Positions 16,080 through 29,594 are shown, counted from the stretch's first letter. The stretch: DNA of 64,000 nt from Pseudorhodoferax sp. Leaf274 (GCF_001422445.1 NZ_LMNA01000001.1:162931-226930); one strand, 5' to 3'. The notes: generated by a model not told the origin, from the letters alone. Numbers and translations: made by a program.

Positions 16080-17440
16080 GGCGCCTTGCCCTTGCGGTTG
16101 CGGCGCACCGGGGCCGTAGTCGCGAAGGGGCTGGGCAGATCCCACCAGCCCCGCTGCGCGCCGGCGATGCGCCAACGCGACCAGAACGGGTCGATGTCGC
16201 CCAGCACGTTCTCCAGTTCGCGTGTGAGCTTCTCGCCATCGGACGCCGTTGCGCCAGGGTCCTGCGCCAGCGCCTCGGCCTGCGCAATGAGCACTTCGGC
16301 CTCGCGCGAGCGGGCGCTGCCCAGGTCGAACGCCTGGCTCACCAGCCAGCGCGATACGTCACCGAGCCGCTCGAACGGCCGCTGCACCAATTGCACGCCA
16401 GCCGGACGCGATGCGCCGGCGGCCACCAGATCCAGATCGAACCATGCATCCACCTTGGATTCGAAGCGCGGCTCGGCCGACGCCATGACCATCGGCGAGT
16501 GGGTTGCAACGATCAGTTGCACCTGCGCCTCGCCTGCCAGTTCGCGCGTGACGTCCAACAGCGCCGACACGATCATGCGCTGCCAGCGCGGGTGCAGGTG
16601 GGCTTCGATCTCATCGATCAGAAACACCACCTGCGGCGCCGTGTCTTCCTCATTCAACGCACTGGCAGCCTGGTGTTCCTGCCAGCTCCAGACCAGCAGA
16701 TAGGCAAGAGCGATGATGCGACGCACGCCGGACGACGCATGCAACACCGGCACTGCCTTGCCATAGGCCGTCTGTAGCGTCGGAATGTCGCGCGCATCGT
16801 CCTTGCTCACGCGCGTCAGGGGCCCTGGTACCAGCGGCTCGGTCTCGGATTCGGACAGCCTGGCCAGCACCAGGCACAGTCGGCGGAACGCCGCACCGCC
16901 TTCCTTCTGCCAGCCAGCCCAGTCACTGAGCAAGCCGTTGCAAGACGGCAGCCCGCCCCCCTCGTCCTTGAGCCCATCCCACACATCGCGTGCGCTGAAG
17001 ACATACGCAGGCACGCGGCCCGGCACATCCTGACCGCCGACCGTCTTCCAGTAGTTGCGCGCCGGATCCCACACGGCAAAGCCGCCGTCTGCCATGGCAT
17101 ACAGCACCAGCCCCGGGTTGTAGGGCCGGCCGACCTTGCCGGTCCACTCCTCATCGCGCGCCGAGAACTGGCTCTTGTAGCGCACGCCCTTGTTGGACAT
17201 GCCTTCGACGACGAACTCGATGCTGCCTTCCTTCGACGAGTCCGGCCGGGCCACGTAACCGCTGACCAGCGCCTTGTTCAGCGTGCGCGGCCAATGCCGG
17301 GTCATCGCCCACCAGGCGATGTCGAGCAGAAAACTCTTGCCCAGGCCGTTGTCGCCCGTCAGCAGGTTCAACCGGCGTTTGAAGACGATCTTCATTTCCT
17401 CGCACGGCCCCACCTTCACAAGATGCAGTTCCTTGAGCAT
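16076..17440 (-). CDS. AAA/ABC-type ATPase of an ATPase-nuclease pair (PtuA-like)
   Basis: A 454-residue SMC/ABC-like ATPase. Walker A is GDNGLGKS (29-36); an ABC-signature-like HASSGVRRIIALAYLL is near 234-249; Walker B VVFLIDEIEAHLHP is at 271-284; the switch VATHSP is at 311-316. There is no TOPRIM domain, which separates it from OLD nucleases and fits PtuA. AGAAGGA supports the start. It lies 75 bases after the CoA-transferase gene on the same strand and overlaps the HNH gene by four bases. It is probably the sensor and regulator of the nuclease. Confidence 0.75.
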   Translation of the reverse strand: MLKELHLVKVGPCEEMKIVFKRRLNLLTGDNGLGKSFLLDIAWWAMTRHWPRTLNKALVSGYVARPDSSKEGSIEFVVEGMSNKGVRYKSQFSARDEEWTGKVGRPYNPGLVLYAMADGGFAVWDPARNYWKTVGGQDVPGRVPAYVFSARDVWDGLKDEGGGLPSCNGLLSDWAGWQKEGGAAFRRLCLVLARLSESETEPLVPGPLTRVSKDDARDIPTLQTAYGKAVPVLHASSGVRRIIALAYLLVWSWQEHQAASALNEEDTAPQVVFLIDEIEAHLHPRWQRMIVSALLDVTRELAGEAQVQLIVATHSPMVMASAEPRFESKVDAWFDLDLVAAGASRPAGVQLVQRPFERLGDVSRWLVSQAFDLGSARSREAEVLIAQAEALAQDPGATASDGEKLTRELENVLGDIDPFWSRWRIAGAQRGWWDLPSPFATTAPVRRNRKGKAP

Positions 17441-17514
17441 GTCCAGTCCTTCTTGCGCACGGTCCAACGGTCCCCGGGCGGCTTGCGAGCATAACGCTGC
17501 CCACCATGCCAACT

Positions 17515-19455
17515 TCAACGCCGCAGGACCACCTCCGCCCGCGCCTGCGCCGCGCTCTCCACGATGTGCGGTGCCACGCCGCGCTGCTTGAGCGCGTTGC
17601 CCAGCTTCATGCGCAGGAAACCGCTCGTGGAGTAACGCGCCACGCTGCGGTAGTGCTGCTCCACCAGGCCGCGCACCATCTCCGAATAGGCGTCCAGCAC
17701 GTCGGGCAGGATGGTGGAGTGGTCGTAGTTGACGACCACGTCCACGCGCCGGCCCAGGGGTGCCACGCGGCGCAGCACCTGCTCGCGGATGGCTTGCACG
17801 TCGGCCAGGCTGCGCACGGTGTGGCCTTCGAAGTTGACGAACAGCAGGTTCTTGTCCGGGTCGTAGGCAAAGCGCTGCTCCAGCGGCACGCCGAGCATCT
17901 CCTCGCGCAGGCCCATGGGCACCGCCGCGAAGATGCGCGCGTCCATGGTCGCGGGCGGCGCGTGCAGCACGGGCGCGAAGTCCATGCAGTCCAGGATGTC
18001 GCGCTGCAGGTCCACCCCGGGCGCGATCTCCACCAGCTCCAGCCCGTCCGCGCACAGGCGGAACACGCAGCGCTCGGTCACGTACAGCACGCGCTGGCCG
18101 CGCTGCAACGCGATGCGGCCGCTGAAGGTGCGGTGCTCCACCTCGTGCACGAACTTCTTCGTCGCGCCGGCCATGAAGCTGCCCACGAACACCACCTGCT
18201 TGGCGTTCTGGCTGATGTTGATGAAGCCGCCCGCTCCGGCCAGCTTGGGGCCGAACTTGCTGACGTTGAGGTTGCCCTCGCGGTCGGCCTGGGCCAGGCC
18301 CAGGAAGGCGATGTCCAGCCCGCCGCCGTCGTAGAAGTCGAACTGGTAGGGCTGGTCGATGATGGCCTGCGTGTTGACGGCGGCGCCGAAGTTCAGGCCG
18401 CCGGCCGGCACGCCGCCGATCACGCCGGGTTCGGCCGTCAGCGTCAGCAGGTCGATCACCTTCTCCTCGTGCGCGACCTCGGCGATGCCCTCGGGCATGC
18501 CGATGCCCAGGTTGACCACGCTGTTGGCCTGCAGCTCCATGGCGGCGCGCCGCGCGATGGTCTTGCGCGGGCCCATGGCCATGGGCGCCGTGCCGGCCAG
18601 CGGCACCCGCAGCTCGCCGCTGAACGCCGGGCTGTAGGGCTCGGCGAAGGTCTGCCAGTGGTTCTCGGGCCGGGCCACGACCACGCAGTCCACCAGCACC
18701 CCGGGAATCTTGACCTGCCGCGCCGGCAGCGCATGGCGCTCGGCCAGCCGCTCGACCTGCACGATCACGGTGCCGCCGCAATTGCGCACCGCCATGGCGA
18801 TGGCCAGCGCCTCCAGCGTCAGCGCTTCCTTCTCCATGGTGATGTTGCCGTCCGGGTCGGCGGTAGTGCCGCGGATGATGCCCACGTCGATCGGGAACGC
18901 CTGGTAGAACAGGTAGTCCTTTCCGTCGATCGGCATCAGGCGCACCAGGTCCTGGGTGGTGCGCTCGTTGAGCTTGCCGCCACCGTGGCGCGGGTCGACG
19001 AAGGTGCCCAGCCCCACGCTGGACAGGTGCCCCGGCTTGCCGCCGGCGATGTCGCGGAACAGGTGCGAGATCACGCCCTGCGGCAGGTTGTAGGCCTCGA
19101 TGCGGTTGGCCACCGCCAGCTGCTGCAGGCCCGGCACCAGGCCCCAGTGGCCGCCGATCACGCGGCGCACCAGCCCCTCGTGCGCCAGATGGTTCAGGCC
19201 CTTGTGCTTGCCGTCGCCTTGGCCCGCCGCGTAGACCAGCGTGAGGTTGCGCGGCTTGCCGTGGGCCTGGGCATGCTCGTCCTCGGTGGCGAGGAACAGC
19301 GCCTCCAGCGCGATGGCGATCTCCTCGGCGAAGCCGATGCCGACGAAGCCGCCCGTGGCGACCGTGTCGCCGTCGCGGATCAGGCGCACGGCCTGCGCGG
19401 CGGTGACGATCTTGGTGCGTTGCGCGGGAGCCGCGCCCTGTGCCGGGTCATGCAT
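17515..19455 (-). CDS. Acyl-CoA:acetate/3-ketoacid CoA-transferase (fused alpha-beta)
   Basis: Class I CoA-transferase of 646 residues with both subunits in one chain, as in YdiF-type enzymes. The N-terminal half has [17 protein letters not shown]; the C-terminal half has [14 protein letters not shown] and the catalytic glutamate in AEPGVIGG near residue 345. A C-terminal extension of about 100 residues follows, typical of this subgroup. It should transfer CoA between acetyl-CoA and a short keto or hydroxy acid. It follows the GntP permease and a periplasmic protein behind a sigma-54 promoter, so the operon probably imports and activates such an acid. Confidence 0.88.
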   Translation of the reverse strand: MHDPAQGAAPAQRTKIVTAAQAVRLIRDGDTVATGGFVGIGFAEEIAIALEALFLATEDEHAQAHGKPRNLTLVYAAGQGDGKHKGLNHLAHEGLVRRVIGGHWGLVPGLQQLAVANRIEAYNLPQGVISHLFRDIAGGKPGHLSSVGLGTFVDPRHGGGKLNERTTQDLVRLMPIDGKDYLFYQAFPIDVGIIRGTTADPDGNITMEKEALTLEALAIAMAVRNCGGTVIVQVERLAERHALPARQVKIPGVLVDCVVVARPENHWQTFAEPYSPAFSGELRVPLAGTAPMAMGPRKTIARRAAMELQANSVVNLGIGMPEGIAEVAHEEKVIDLLTLTAEPGVIGGVPAGGLNFGAAVNTQAIIDQPYQFDFYDGGGLDIAFLGLAQADREGNLNVSKFGPKLAGAGGFINISQNAKQVVFVGSFMAGATKKFVHEVEHRTFSGRIALQRGQRVLYVTERCVFRLCADGLELVEIAPGVDLQRDILDCMDFAPVLHAPPATMDARIFAAVPMGLREEMLGVPLEQRFAYDPDKNLLFVNFEGHTVRSLADVQAIREQVLRRVAPLGRRVDVVVNYDHSTILPDVLDAYSEMVRGLVEQHYRSVARYSTSGFLRMKLGNALKQRGVAPHIVESAAQARAEVVLRR

Positions 19456-19486
19456 GGTGTTGTCTCCTGTTGCCGGGGCGGTGCCT

Positions 19487-20299
19487 TCAGTTGAAGGGCT
19501 CTTCGCGGATGCGGCGCTTCTGGTCCTCGACGGGGTTCACCTCGGCCTGCATCTGCTGGCGCATGATGCGCGCGGCCGTACCGTCGGCCTGCATGGCGGC
19601 CCAGGCGGCCTGCCAGCGGGCGGCCTCGTCCTCGGGGAAGTCCGGCGAGGTCGCCAGGTACAGGCGCGAAGGCCGGATCACCTGGCCGAACTGCAGCACG
19701 TCCAGGTTGCCGCGCACCTCGCGCACGGCGTGCACGACCATCGCGCGCGGCGCCACCCAGGCGTCGATGCGGCGGTCCTTCATGCGCTTGGCGTTCATCC
19801 ACTCCTCGCGCTGCGGCGAGACCTGGCTGAAGCCCAGCGAGCGCACCAGCGCCTCGGCGCCGGAGAACTCCAACACGCCAACGGGCCGGTCCTTCACGCG
19901 GTCTAGCGCGCCCACGTCGACGCCGGGCGAGCCTACCAGCACCAGGTCGTCGGTCAGCAGCTCCACCATCCAGCGGTAGTGCGGCTCGCGCTCGGGCGAG
20001 CGCGTCAGCGCCACGATGCCCACGCGCGGGCCCTGGCGCGCGATCTCCTGCGCGCGGAACCACGGCAGGTATTCGATGCGCCCGCTGTGGCCCACGCGGC
20101 GGGCCAGCTCCAGCACCAGCGCGTGCAGCACGCCCCGTCCGGGGCCGGGCTGCTCGGACACCGAGGCCGAGGGCACCTGGTAGGTGTAGGGCGGCAGCTC
20201 GGCCGCCAGCAGGCGCAGCTCTGGCGCGGGCGCCTGGGCCCAGGCCTGGCCGCAGCAGGCCGCCGCCAGCAGCAGCAGGGTTCGCAACACGCCGGCCAT
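19487..20299 (-). CDS. Periplasmic substrate-binding (SBP_bac_3-like) protein
   Basis: A 270-residue secreted protein with a signal peptide ([22 protein letters not shown]) and a type II binding-protein fold resembling amino-acid ABC binding proteins ([49 protein letters not shown]). No ABC permease genes are near. It starts two bases after the GntP permease stop codon and lies before the CoA-transferase gene. Its role with a GntP-type symporter is unclear; it may sense rather than feed substrate. Confidence 0.7.
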   Translation of the reverse strand: MAGVLRTLLLLAAACCGQAWAQAPAPELRLLAAELPPYTYQVPSASVSEQPGPGRGVLHALVLELARRVGHSGRIEYLPWFRAQEIARQGPRVGIVALTRSPEREPHYRWMVELLTDDLVLVGSPGVDVGALDRVKDRPVGVLEFSGAEALVRSLGFSQVSPQREEWMNAKRMKDRRIDAWVAPRAMVVHAVREVRGNLDVLQFGQVIRPSRLYLATSPDFPEDEAARWQAAWAAMQADGTAARIMRQQMQAEVNPVEDQKRRIREEPFN

Positions 20300-20301
20300 G
20301 G

Positions 20302-21687
20302 TCAGAACACCCCCACGGTCAGGTACAGGCCCAGCACCAGGATGCTGGCAGTGAACGCCGTCAGGCTGCCCACCACGAACAGGTCGAAGTACGACTGCTT
20401 GTGCGTCAGCCCGCAGATCGCCAGCAGCGTGATCACCGCGCCGTTGTGCGGCAGGATGTCCATGGCGGCGGAGCCCATGGCCGCGATGCGGTGCATGATC
20501 TCCGGGTTGATGCCCGCCACCTGCGCCGCGTTGGCGTAGTACTCGCCCATCGCGCCCAGCGCCAGGCTCATGCCGCCGGAGGCCGAGCCCGTCATGCCGG
20601 CCAGCACGGTGACCACCAGCCACAGCGAGACGACGGGATCGGACGCCACCGCCTTGAGCCCCTCGCGCACCACGGCGAAGGCCGCCAGCGCGGCGATCAC
20701 CGCGCCATAGCCCACCTCCGATGCAGTGTTGGCCATGGGCAGCAGCGAGCCCAGCGTGCCCTTGTTGATGGCGCCCTGCAGGTCGGCGATGCGCTTGCGG
20801 TTGGTCAGCGCCAGCACCACGATGGCGGCCAGCATCGCGCCGATGATGGCCCAGATGGCCAGCACCTTCTTGAGGTCGATGTTCTTGAACCGGGCAGTGG
20901 CCAGCTCGCTGTGGTCGAACGCCGGGATCACGTACTTGGACAGCAGGAAGTTCAGCCCGATCACGAGCAGGATGGGCAGCAGCGCGAGGAAGAACGAGGG
21001 CAGGTTGGAGTTGTCGACCGCCGCGAATTCCTCCTTGTGCTCGCCATAGCCCTCGCCCGCCTTGCGCGCGGCGGCGGTGCGCCGCGACAGCCACAGCATG
21101 CCGGTGGCGAACATGAACACCGCCGCCACCAGGCCCATGCCGGGCGCAGCGTAGATGGTGGTCTTGAAGAACGGGATCGGGATCGCGTTCTGGATCGCGG
21201 GCGTGCCCGGCAGCGCCACCATCGTGAACGTGAAGCTGCCCAGGCCGATGGCGGCCGGGATCAGCCGCTTGGGGATCTGCGCCTCACGGAACAGCGAGGC
21301 CGCGATCGGGTAGACCGAGAACGCCACCACGAACAGCGAGACGCCGCCATACGTCAGCAGCGCGCAGGCCAGCACCACCGCGAGGATGGCGCGCTCGCCG
21401 CCGACCCAGCGCACGATCCGGTGGGCGATGGCGCGCGCCGCGCCCGACTCGTCCATGAGCTTGCCGAACACCGCGCCCAGCAGGAACAGCGGGAAGTAGG
21501 TGGCGAAGTAGCTGCCCAGCGCGGGCATGAAGATCTGCGTGTAGCTGGCGAAGAACGGCAGGTCGCCGAGGTTGAAGGCCACGGCCACCGCTGCGCAGAG
21601 CGGGGCGATGAAGATGACGTTCCAGCCGCGGTGGGCCAGGAAGATGAGCAGCGCCAGGGACGCGAAGATGCCAACGATGCCGAGCAT
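20302..21687 (-). CDS. GntP-family permease
   Basis: Inner-membrane proton symporter of about 461 residues with some 12-14 hydrophobic segments. MVALPGTPAIQNAIP and SGGMSLALGAMGEYY are typical of the GntP/hydroxybutyrate-permease group. The start at MLGIVGIFASL is preferred because GGAG lies nine bases upstream; the upstream in-frame ATG would add a polar tail before the first membrane helix. It is the first gene of the sigma-54-dependent unit. With a ketoacid CoA-transferase downstream, 3-hydroxybutyrate, acetoacetate or a similar acid is a reasonable guess. Confidence 0.85.
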   Translation of the reverse strand: MLGIVGIFASLALLIFLAHRGWNVIFIAPLCAAVAVAFNLGDLPFFASYTQIFMPALGSYFATYFPLFLLGAVFGKLMDESGAARAIAHRIVRWVGGERAILAVVLACALLTYGGVSLFVVAFSVYPIAASLFREAQIPKRLIPAAIGLGSFTFTMVALPGTPAIQNAIPIPFFKTTIYAAPGMGLVAAVFMFATGMLWLSRRTAAARKAGEGYGEHKEEFAAVDNSNLPSFFLALLPILLVIGLNFLLSKYVIPAFDHSELATARFKNIDLKKVLAIWAIIGAMLAAIVVLALTNRKRIADLQGAINKGTLGSLLPMANTASEVGYGAVIAALAAFAVVREGLKAVASDPVVSLWLVVTVLAGMTGSASGGMSLALGAMGEYYANAAQVAGINPEIMHRIAAMGSAAMDILPHNGAVITLLAICGLTHKQSYFDLFVVGSLTAFTASILVLGLYLTVGVF

Positions 21688-21727
21688 GGGAAATGTCTCC
21701 GAAAGAGTGAGCGTTCCCCGGCTCTTC

Positions 21728-21743
21728 TGCGAAGACCGTGCCA
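21728..21743 (-). promoter_or_regulatory. Sigma-54 (-24/-12) promoter of the GntP operon
   Basis: The minus strand reads TGGCACGGTCTTCGCA. The consensus is TGGCACG-N4-TTGCW: the -24 block is perfect, the -12 block has one mismatch, and the spacing between GG and GC is the required ten bases. Transcription would begin near 21717, about 30 bases before the permease ATG. A divergent gene encodes a sigma-54 activator. Confidence 0.85.
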
Positions 21744-21804
21744 AGCCGAAATCGAGGGTTTACCCTGGCGTTTTGGTGCGAAAACTGCACGGCGCGCGGT
21801 CTGC

Positions 21805-21844
21805 CTGTACACCAACCCAGACACCCATCCGACGCGGTGTACAG
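21805..21844. promoter_or_regulatory. Paired enhancer sites (UAS) for the sigma-54 activator
   Basis: CTGTACACC (21805-21813) and GGTGTACAG (21836-21844) are perfect inverted copies separated by 22 bases, each containing the palindrome TGTACA. They lie about 90-130 bases upstream of the sigma-54 transcription start, the usual place for activator binding, and also just upstream of the activator gene, so they could serve autoregulation. Confidence 0.65.
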
Positions 21845-21923
21845 TCGCCTGGACACATGGCGCAGGTCGGCCGACCGCGCCGAAACACAACAAATTCCAA
21901 AAGAGAAAGCCCGAGGGGACGCC

Positions 21924-23413
<1,490 letters not shown>

Positions 23414-23444
23414 GATCCGCGCGCGCTGGCGCCGGCCCAGCTTC

Positions 23445-23837
23445 TCAGTCCGGCACGACCGCGGTCACCTCGATCTCGACCTTGGCGCGGTCTTCGACCA
23501 GCGCGCTCACCTCCACCGCCGTCATCGCCGCGTTGAAGCTGCCGATCAGCTCGCGGAAGGCCTTGCCGATCTCGGGGTAGGCGGCCACGTACGCGCGCTT
23601 GTCGGTCACGTACCAGGTCATGCGCACGATGTGCTCGGGCCGGGCATCGCCGGCGCGCAGCACGTCCACGACGTTCTGCAGGGCCTGGCGCACCTGGCCG
23701 GCCATGTCGTCGGTGTGGAACACGCCTTGCGCATCCCAGCCGATCATGCCGGCGACGAACACCATGCGGCCGCGTGCGGTCACGCCGTTGGCGTAACCCT
23801 TGGGACGCGGCCAATCCGGGGGAAGAAGAACTTGCAT
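23445..23837 (-). CDS. RidA-family enamine/imine deaminase
   Basis: A 130-residue RidA/YjgF trimer subunit (VFVAGMIGWDAQGVF, QVRQALQNVVDVLRAG, RMTWYVTDKRAYV, FNAAMTAVEVSAL). The canonical active-site arginine near the C-terminus is not in the usual IEVEAVA context; the chain ends KVEIEVTAVVPD. Last gene of the 2-aminobenzoyl-CoA-type operon. A ring amino group leaves as an enamine or imine in that route, so a RidA enzyme that hydrolyses it fits well. This placement is inference. Confidence 0.88.
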   Translation of the reverse strand: MQVLLPPDWPRPKGYANGVTARGRMVFVAGMIGWDAQGVFHTDDMAGQVRQALQNVVDVLRAGDARPEHIVRMTWYVTDKRAYVAAYPEIGKAFRELIGSFNAAMTAVEVSALVEDRAKVEIEVTAVVPD

Positions 23838-23880
23838 CGCCAGACTCCAGGAAGAAAGCGGAATGGGCGGCAGCCGCGCC

Positions 23881-25041
<1,161 letters not shown>

Positions 25042-25042
25042 G

Positions 25043-25900
25043 TCAGTTCCCCTCGAACACGGGCTTCTGCTTGGCCACGAACGCGTGGTAGGCGCGCGAG
25101 AAGTCTTCCGTCAGCATGCAGATGGCCTGCGCCTGGGCCTCGGCCTCGATGGCCTGCTCGATGGTCATGGCCCACTCCTGGTGCAGCATGGTCTTGGTGA
25201 TGCCGTTGGCAAAGCTCGGCCCTTCCACCAGCTGCGCGGCCAGGGCCTGGGCTTCGCCCAGCAGGGCCTCGGGCGCGGCCAGGCGGTTGTGGAAGCCCCA
25301 GCGCTCGCCCTCTTCGCCACCCAGGCTGCGGCCGGTGTAGAGCAGCTCGCTGGCGCGGCCCTGGCCCACGATGCGCGGCAGCATGGCGCAGGCGCCCATG
25401 TCGCAGCCGGCCAGGCCGACGCGGTTGAACAGGAAGGCTGTCTTGCTGCGCGCCGTGCCGATGCGCAGATCCGACGCCATGGCCATGATGGCGCCGGCCC
25501 CGGCACACACGCCGTCGATGGCCGCCACGATGGGCTGCGGGCAGGTGCGCATGTTCTTGACCAGCTCGCCCGTCATGCGCGTGAACATCAGCAGCTCGGG
25601 CGCCTTGAGCTGCACCAGCGGGCCGATGATCTCGTGCACGTCGCCGCCGGAGCAGAAGTTGCCGCCGCTGCCCACCAGCACCACGGCCTTCACGTCGTCC
25701 GCCCACCGCAGGTCGTGGAACAGGTCGCGCAGCTCGGCGTAGCTGTCGAAGGTCAGCGGGTTCTTGCGCTCGGGGCGGTTCAAGGTGATGGTGGCAACAA
25801 AGGCCTGCACCTGCCATCCGAAGTGCGTGGCCCGGTAGCCGGCCAACGGGCGCCGGTTGCCGGCGAGAAGTTGGGGGTCGATGCGGTCGTCTTGGCTCAT
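25043..25900 (-). CDS. Enoyl-CoA hydratase/isomerase family protein
   Basis: Crotonase-fold protein of 285 residues. The oxyanion-hole motifs are [15 protein letters not shown] and [26 protein letters not shown] sequence near residues 125-145. One catalytic glutamate position is replaced in the [14 protein letters not shown] helix, as in ring-opening or specialised hydratases of this cluster type. Its ATG overlaps the MarR stop codon (ATGA). It should hydrate or cleave the CoA-bound ring in the hybrid pathway. Confidence 0.88.
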   Translation of the reverse strand: MSQDDRIDPQLLAGNRRPLAGYRATHFGWQVQAFVATITLNRPERKNPLTFDSYAELRDLFHDLRWADDVKAVVLVGSGGNFCSGGDVHEIIGPLVQLKAPELLMFTRMTGELVKNMRTCPQPIVAAIDGVCAGAGAIMAMASDLRIGTARSKTAFLFNRVGLAGCDMGACAMLPRIVGQGRASELLYTGRSLGGEEGERWGFHNRLAAPEALLGEAQALAAQLVEGPSFANGITKTMLHQEWAMTIEQAIEAEAQAQAICMLTEDFSRAYHAFVAKQKPVFEGN

Positions 25901-26472
25901 CTGGCGGGTCTCCGTGTGCTGGTGTTCTCTTGCAGGCTGGCGGTGTCGATCTCGGTCTGGCGCTGCGCCAGGTGCACGCGCAACTGGCCCAGGTGCTCGT
26001 ACAGGGCGTCCTTGGTGCCGGAGGGCACACCCTTGAGCAGCTCGGCCAGCCAGCGTTCGTGCTCGGCCGCCATCGCGGTGAATCCGGCGCGGCCCAACGG
26101 GGTCAGGCTCACGCGCCAGGAACGGCGGTCGTCCGGGTCGTCGATGCGCTGCACCAGCCCCTCCTTGACGAGCTGGTCGGTCAGGCCGGTCACGTTGCCG
26201 CCGGTCACCATGAGGTAGCGCGACAGCACATTCATGCGCAGCCCGTCCGGGTGCCGGTCGAGCTGGGCCAGGTAGTCGAAGCGCGGCAGCGTGGTGTCGA
26301 AGCGCGAGCGCAGCAGCTGGCGGATCTGCTGCTCGATCTGCGTGCTGCAGGCCAGGAGGCGCAGCCAGATCTTGGTGTCCAGGTGGTCGCCGGCCTGGGC
26401 CCGCGCCTCCAGCCCGATGTGCTCGTCGCTCAACGACTGGACCAATTGGAAGTTCTTTGCCCGGGTTGCCAT
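25897..26472 (-). CDS. MarR-family regulator of the CoA-dependent aromatic operon
   Basis: Winged-helix repressor of 191 residues. The recognition region is [48 protein letters not shown], with the wing [17 protein letters not shown]. It is embedded in the operon between the SDR and enoyl-CoA hydratase genes, with ATGA overlap downstream. MarR proteins in such clusters usually release DNA on binding the aroyl-CoA. Likely targets are the two matching promoters at 29595-29634 and 32375-32414, which contain TTGAA/TTCAA-like half sites. Confidence 0.88.
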   Translation of the reverse strand: MATRAKNFQLVQSLSDEHIGLEARAQAGDHLDTKIWLRLLACSTQIEQQIRQLLRSRFDTTLPRFDYLAQLDRHPDGLRMNVLSRYLMVTGGNVTGLTDQLVKEGLVQRIDDPDDRRSWRVSLTPLGRAGFTAMAAEHERWLAELLKGVPSGTKDALYEHLGQLRVHLAQRQTEIDTASLQENTSTRRPAR

Positions 26473-27222
26473 CTACATCACCTCTCCACCACTGACGGAC
26501 AGCGATTGTCCCGTGACGGCACCCGCGCCCCGGCCGCACAGCCAGGCCACGGCGTCGGCCACCTCGGCCGGGTCCACCAGCCGGCCCTGCGGATTGGACT
26601 TGACGAACTCGGCCAGGGCCGCGTCTGGCGTGCGCCCTGTCTTGGCGACGACGCGCGCGATGCTGTCGCGCACGATGTCGGTGTCGGTGTAGCCCGGGCA
26701 GACCGCGTTCACCGTCACGCCCTTGGCCGCCAGCTCCAGCGCCAGCGCGCGGGTCAGGCCGATGACGCCGTGCTTGGCCGCGCAGTAGGCCGACACATAG
26801 GCATAACCCACCTGCCCGGCCGTGCTGGCCACGTTCACGATGCGGCCCCAGCCGGCCGCCAGCATGCCCGGCAACACGGCCTGGGTGCACAGCATGGTGC
26901 CGCTCAGGTTCACGTCCAGCATGCGCTGCCACAGGGCGGCGTCCATCTTCAGGAACGGCGCGCTCTCGGCCTGGCCGGCGTTGTTCACCAGCACCTGCAC
27001 CGGGCCGAAGCGTGCCTGCGCACCGGCCACGGCGCGCGCCACGTCCTGCGCATCGGCCACGTCTGCGGCGACGGCGTGCAGGCGCTCCGGGTCTTCGGCG
27101 GCCAGCGCGGGCAGGCTGCGGCCCAGCACGGTGACCTGCAGGCCGTCGGCCACCAGGCGCCGCGCGATGGCCGCGCCGATGCCGCGGCCGCCACCCGTCA
27201 CCAGCGCATGCACGGTGCTCAT
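26473..27222 (-). CDS. SDR-family dehydrogenase
   Basis: Short-chain dehydrogenase of 249 residues: cofactor motif [10 protein letters not shown] near residue 9, NNAG near 87, catalytic serine in VNVASTAG, and YVSAYCAAK with the Tyr/Lys pair near 152-156. The preceding gene overlaps it by ATGA and the MarR start follows immediately, so it belongs to the operon. It most likely oxidises the beta-hydroxyacyl-CoA formed by the hydratase (3-hydroxyacyl-CoA dehydrogenase role). Confidence 0.9.
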   Translation of the reverse strand: MSTVHALVTGGGRGIGAAIARRLVADGLQVTVLGRSLPALAAEDPERLHAVAADVADAQDVARAVAGAQARFGPVQVLVNNAGQAESAPFLKMDAALWQRMLDVNLSGTMLCTQAVLPGMLAAGWGRIVNVASTAGQVGYAYVSAYCAAKHGVIGLTRALALELAAKGVTVNAVCPGYTDTDIVRDSIARVVAKTGRTPDAALAEFVKSNPQGRLVDPAEVADAVAWLCGRGAGAVTGQSLSVSGGEVM

Positions 27223-29540
27223 GGCCTCGACGCCTTCTCGCGCTCGAAGTTGGCTTCCATCTGCGGCTTGGCCGACCGGTACTGCCTGGGCCAGGCGATG
27301 GGCGTGTAGCCGATCCTGGCGGCCTCGGTCAGCGTCCAGGCCGGGTTGGCCAGGTGCGGGCGCGCCACGGCACACAGGTCGGCCCGGCCGGCGGCCAGGA
27401 TGCTGTTGGCGTGGTCGGCCTCGCTGATGGCGCCCACCGCGATGATCGCGATGCCGGCCTCCTGGCGGATGCGGTCGGCAAACGGCGTCTGGAACATGCG
27501 GCCGTAGACCGGTTTTTCCCTCTTGCTGACCTGGCCGGACGAGCAGTCGATCATGTCGGCGCCGGCGGCCTTGAAGGCGCGCGCGATCTGCACCGCATCG
27601 CCGGGCGTGATGCCGCCTTCCACCCAGTCGTGCGCGGAGATCCGCACCGACATCGGCTTGTCCTGCGGCCAGGCCGCGCGCACGGCGGCGAACACTTCCA
27701 GCGGGTAGCGCAGCCGGTTGGCCAGCGTGCCGCCATAAGCGTCGGTGCGCTGGTTGGTCAGCGGCGAGATGAAGCTCGACAGCAGGTAGCCGTGCGCGCA
27801 ATGCAGCTCCAGCCAATCGGCACCGGCCGCGTCGGCCGCGCGCGTCGAGGCCACGAACTGCTCCTTGACCAGCTGCATGTCGGCCAGCGTCATGGCGCGC
27901 GCGGTCTGGCTCACGCCTTCGAGGTATTGCTGGGGCGAGGCCGACACGATGGGCCAGTTGCCCGATTCGAGCGGCTGGTCGATGCCGTCCCAGGCCAGGC
28001 GTGTCGACGCCTTGGCGCCGGCGTGGCCGATCTGGATGGCGAACTTCGCGTCGGTGTGCGTGTGGATCCAGTCGGCGATGCGCTGGAAGGCCAGCGTGTG
28101 CTCGGGCTTGTACAGCCCGGGGCAGCCCGGTGTGATGCGGCCTTCGGCGCTGACGCAGCTCATCTCGGCGAACACCAGGCCGGCACCGCCCATGGCGCGC
28201 GCGCCCAGGTGCACCAGGTGGTAGTCGCCGGCCACGCCGTCCACGGCGGAGTACTGCGCCATGGGCGAGACGACGATGCGGTTCTTCAGCGTGAGGCCGC
28301 GCACGTTGTAGGGCGTGAACATGGGCGGCGGCGGCTTGGCGCCATCCGGCACCGGCACGCCGGCCTGCTGCGCGAACCAGCGCTCGTAGCCCTCCAGCCA
28401 GCCGGCATCGCGCAGGCGCAGGTTCTCGTGGCTGATGCGCTGGCTGCGCGTGAGCATGGAATACATGAACTGCTCGGGAGCGAGCTGGTCGCAGTAGCGC
28501 AGGCCGCACACCTCGAACCATTCCATCGCGTTCCATGCCGCGTTCTGGATGCGCAGCGTCTCCACGCGGCGGGCCTCCTGGTAGGCGGCCAGCACCTCGG
28601 GGATGCGTTCACGGCCAGCGCCCAGCCGCTTGAACTGGCGCGTGAGCTCGATCGCGTCCTCGATCGCCAGCTTGGTGCCCGAGCCGATGGCGAAGTGCGC
28701 CGTGTGCACCGCGTCGCCCATCAGCACCACGTGGCTGCCGTGCGGGTTGCGCAGCCACCACTGCGCGCACACCACGCGCTGGAAATTGAGCCAGGCCGAG
28801 CCGCGCAGGTGCCGCGCGTTGGTCATGAGCCGGGCGCCCTGCAGGTTGTCGGCGAAGACCTTCTCGCAGAATGCGATGGACTGCTCCTGGTCGGCCTGGT
28901 CGAGCCCATGGGCGCGCCACACGTCTTCGGGGCACTCGACGATGAAGGTGGTGGTGTTCTCGTCGAACTTGTAGATGTGGGCCTGGAACCAGCCGTGCTC
29001 CGTGCGCTGGAAGTCGAAGGTGAACGCGTCGTACAGCTTGTGCGTGCCCAGCCAGATGAAGCGGTTGGGCCGCGTCACGATGTCGGGCTTGAACACGTCG
29101 GCATGCCGGCCGCGGATGCGCGAGTTGATGCCGTCGCTGGCGATGACGAGGTCGGCGTCCGGGTAGTCGGCGTCCGAATCGGCCTCGGTCTCGAACACCA
29201 GCTTCACGCCCAATTGCTCGCAGCGCGCCTGCAGGATGTTGAGCAGCTTCTTGCGGCCGATGCCCACGAAGCCGTGGCCGCCCGAGCGGATGCGCCGACC
29301 CTTGAACAGCAGCTCGATGTCGTCCCAGTGGTTGAAGGCCTGCTCGATCTCGTCGGCCGTGGCGCGGTCCCACTGGCGCATGTTGTCCATGGTGGCATCG
29401 GAGAACACCACGCCCCAGCCGAAGGTGTCGTAGGGCTTGTTGCGCTCCACGACCGAGATGTCGTGCGCGGGGTCGAGCTGCTTCATGAGCAGCGCCAGGT
29501 ACAGCCCGGCTGGGCCGCCACCGATGCAAACGATCTTCAT
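27219..29540 (-). CDS. 2-Aminobenzoyl-CoA monooxygenase/reductase-type fusion (salicylyl-CoA 5-hydroxylase/OYE)
   Basis: A 773-residue two-domain flavoenzyme. Residues 1 to about 385 form a class A FAD monooxygenase ([39 protein letters not shown]). Residues about 395-765 form an Old Yellow Enzyme-type NADH:flavin oxidoreductase ([39 protein letters not shown]). This matches the Azoarcus evansii 2-aminobenzoyl-CoA monooxygenase/reductase and the enzymes annotated as bifunctional salicylyl-CoA 5-hydroxylase. It hydroxylates and then reduces the CoA-activated ring. First gene of a tightly overlapping operon; TGGAGAA precedes its ATG. Anthranilate or salicylate as substrate cannot be decided by eye. 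Confidence 0.88.
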   Translation of the reverse strand: MKIVCIGGGPAGLYLALLMKQLDPAHDISVVERNKPYDTFGWGVVFSDATMDNMRQWDRATADEIEQAFNHWDDIELLFKGRRIRSGGHGFVGIGRKKLLNILQARCEQLGVKLVFETEADSDADYPDADLVIASDGINSRIRGRHADVFKPDIVTRPNRFIWLGTHKLYDAFTFDFQRTEHGWFQAHIYKFDENTTTFIVECPEDVWRAHGLDQADQEQSIAFCEKVFADNLQGARLMTNARHLRGSAWLNFQRVVCAQWWLRNPHGSHVVLMGDAVHTAHFAIGSGTKLAIEDAIELTRQFKRLGAGRERIPEVLAAYQEARRVETLRIQNAAWNAMEWFEVCGLRYCDQLAPEQFMYSMLTRSQRISHENLRLRDAGWLEGYERWFAQQAGVPVPDGAKPPPPMFTPYNVRGLTLKNRIVVSPMAQYSAVDGVAGDYHLVHLGARAMGGAGLVFAEMSCVSAEGRITPGCPGLYKPEHTLAFQRIADWIHTHTDAKFAIQIGHAGAKASTRLAWDGIDQPLESGNWPIVSASPQQYLEGVSQTARAMTLADMQLVKEQFVASTRAADAAGADWLELHCAHGYLLSSFISPLTNQRTDAYGGTLANRLRYPLEVFAAVRAAWPQDKPMSVRISAHDWVEGGITPGDAVQIARAFKAAGADMIDCSSGQVSKREKPVYGRMFQTPFADRIRQEAGIAIIAVGAISEADHANSILAAGRADLCAVARPHLANPAWTLTEAARIGYTPIAWPRQYRSAKPQMEANFEREKASRP

Positions 29541-29594
29541 GCGGGTTCTCCAATGGGCCTGGCGCCAGCGCGCCAGGACTGCTCGATCCAGGCC

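Noticed and set aside
15432..17440. Retron system around the ATPase-HNH pair
   Set aside because: No reverse transcriptase gene or msr/msd-like structured RNA was found on either side.
16076..18781. A 901-codon minus-strand frame joining the PtuA-like ATPase to upstream sequence
   Set aside because: The part before the ATPase ATG at 17440 is an out-of-frame shadow of the CoA-transferase gene; the ATPase has its own ribosome-binding site.
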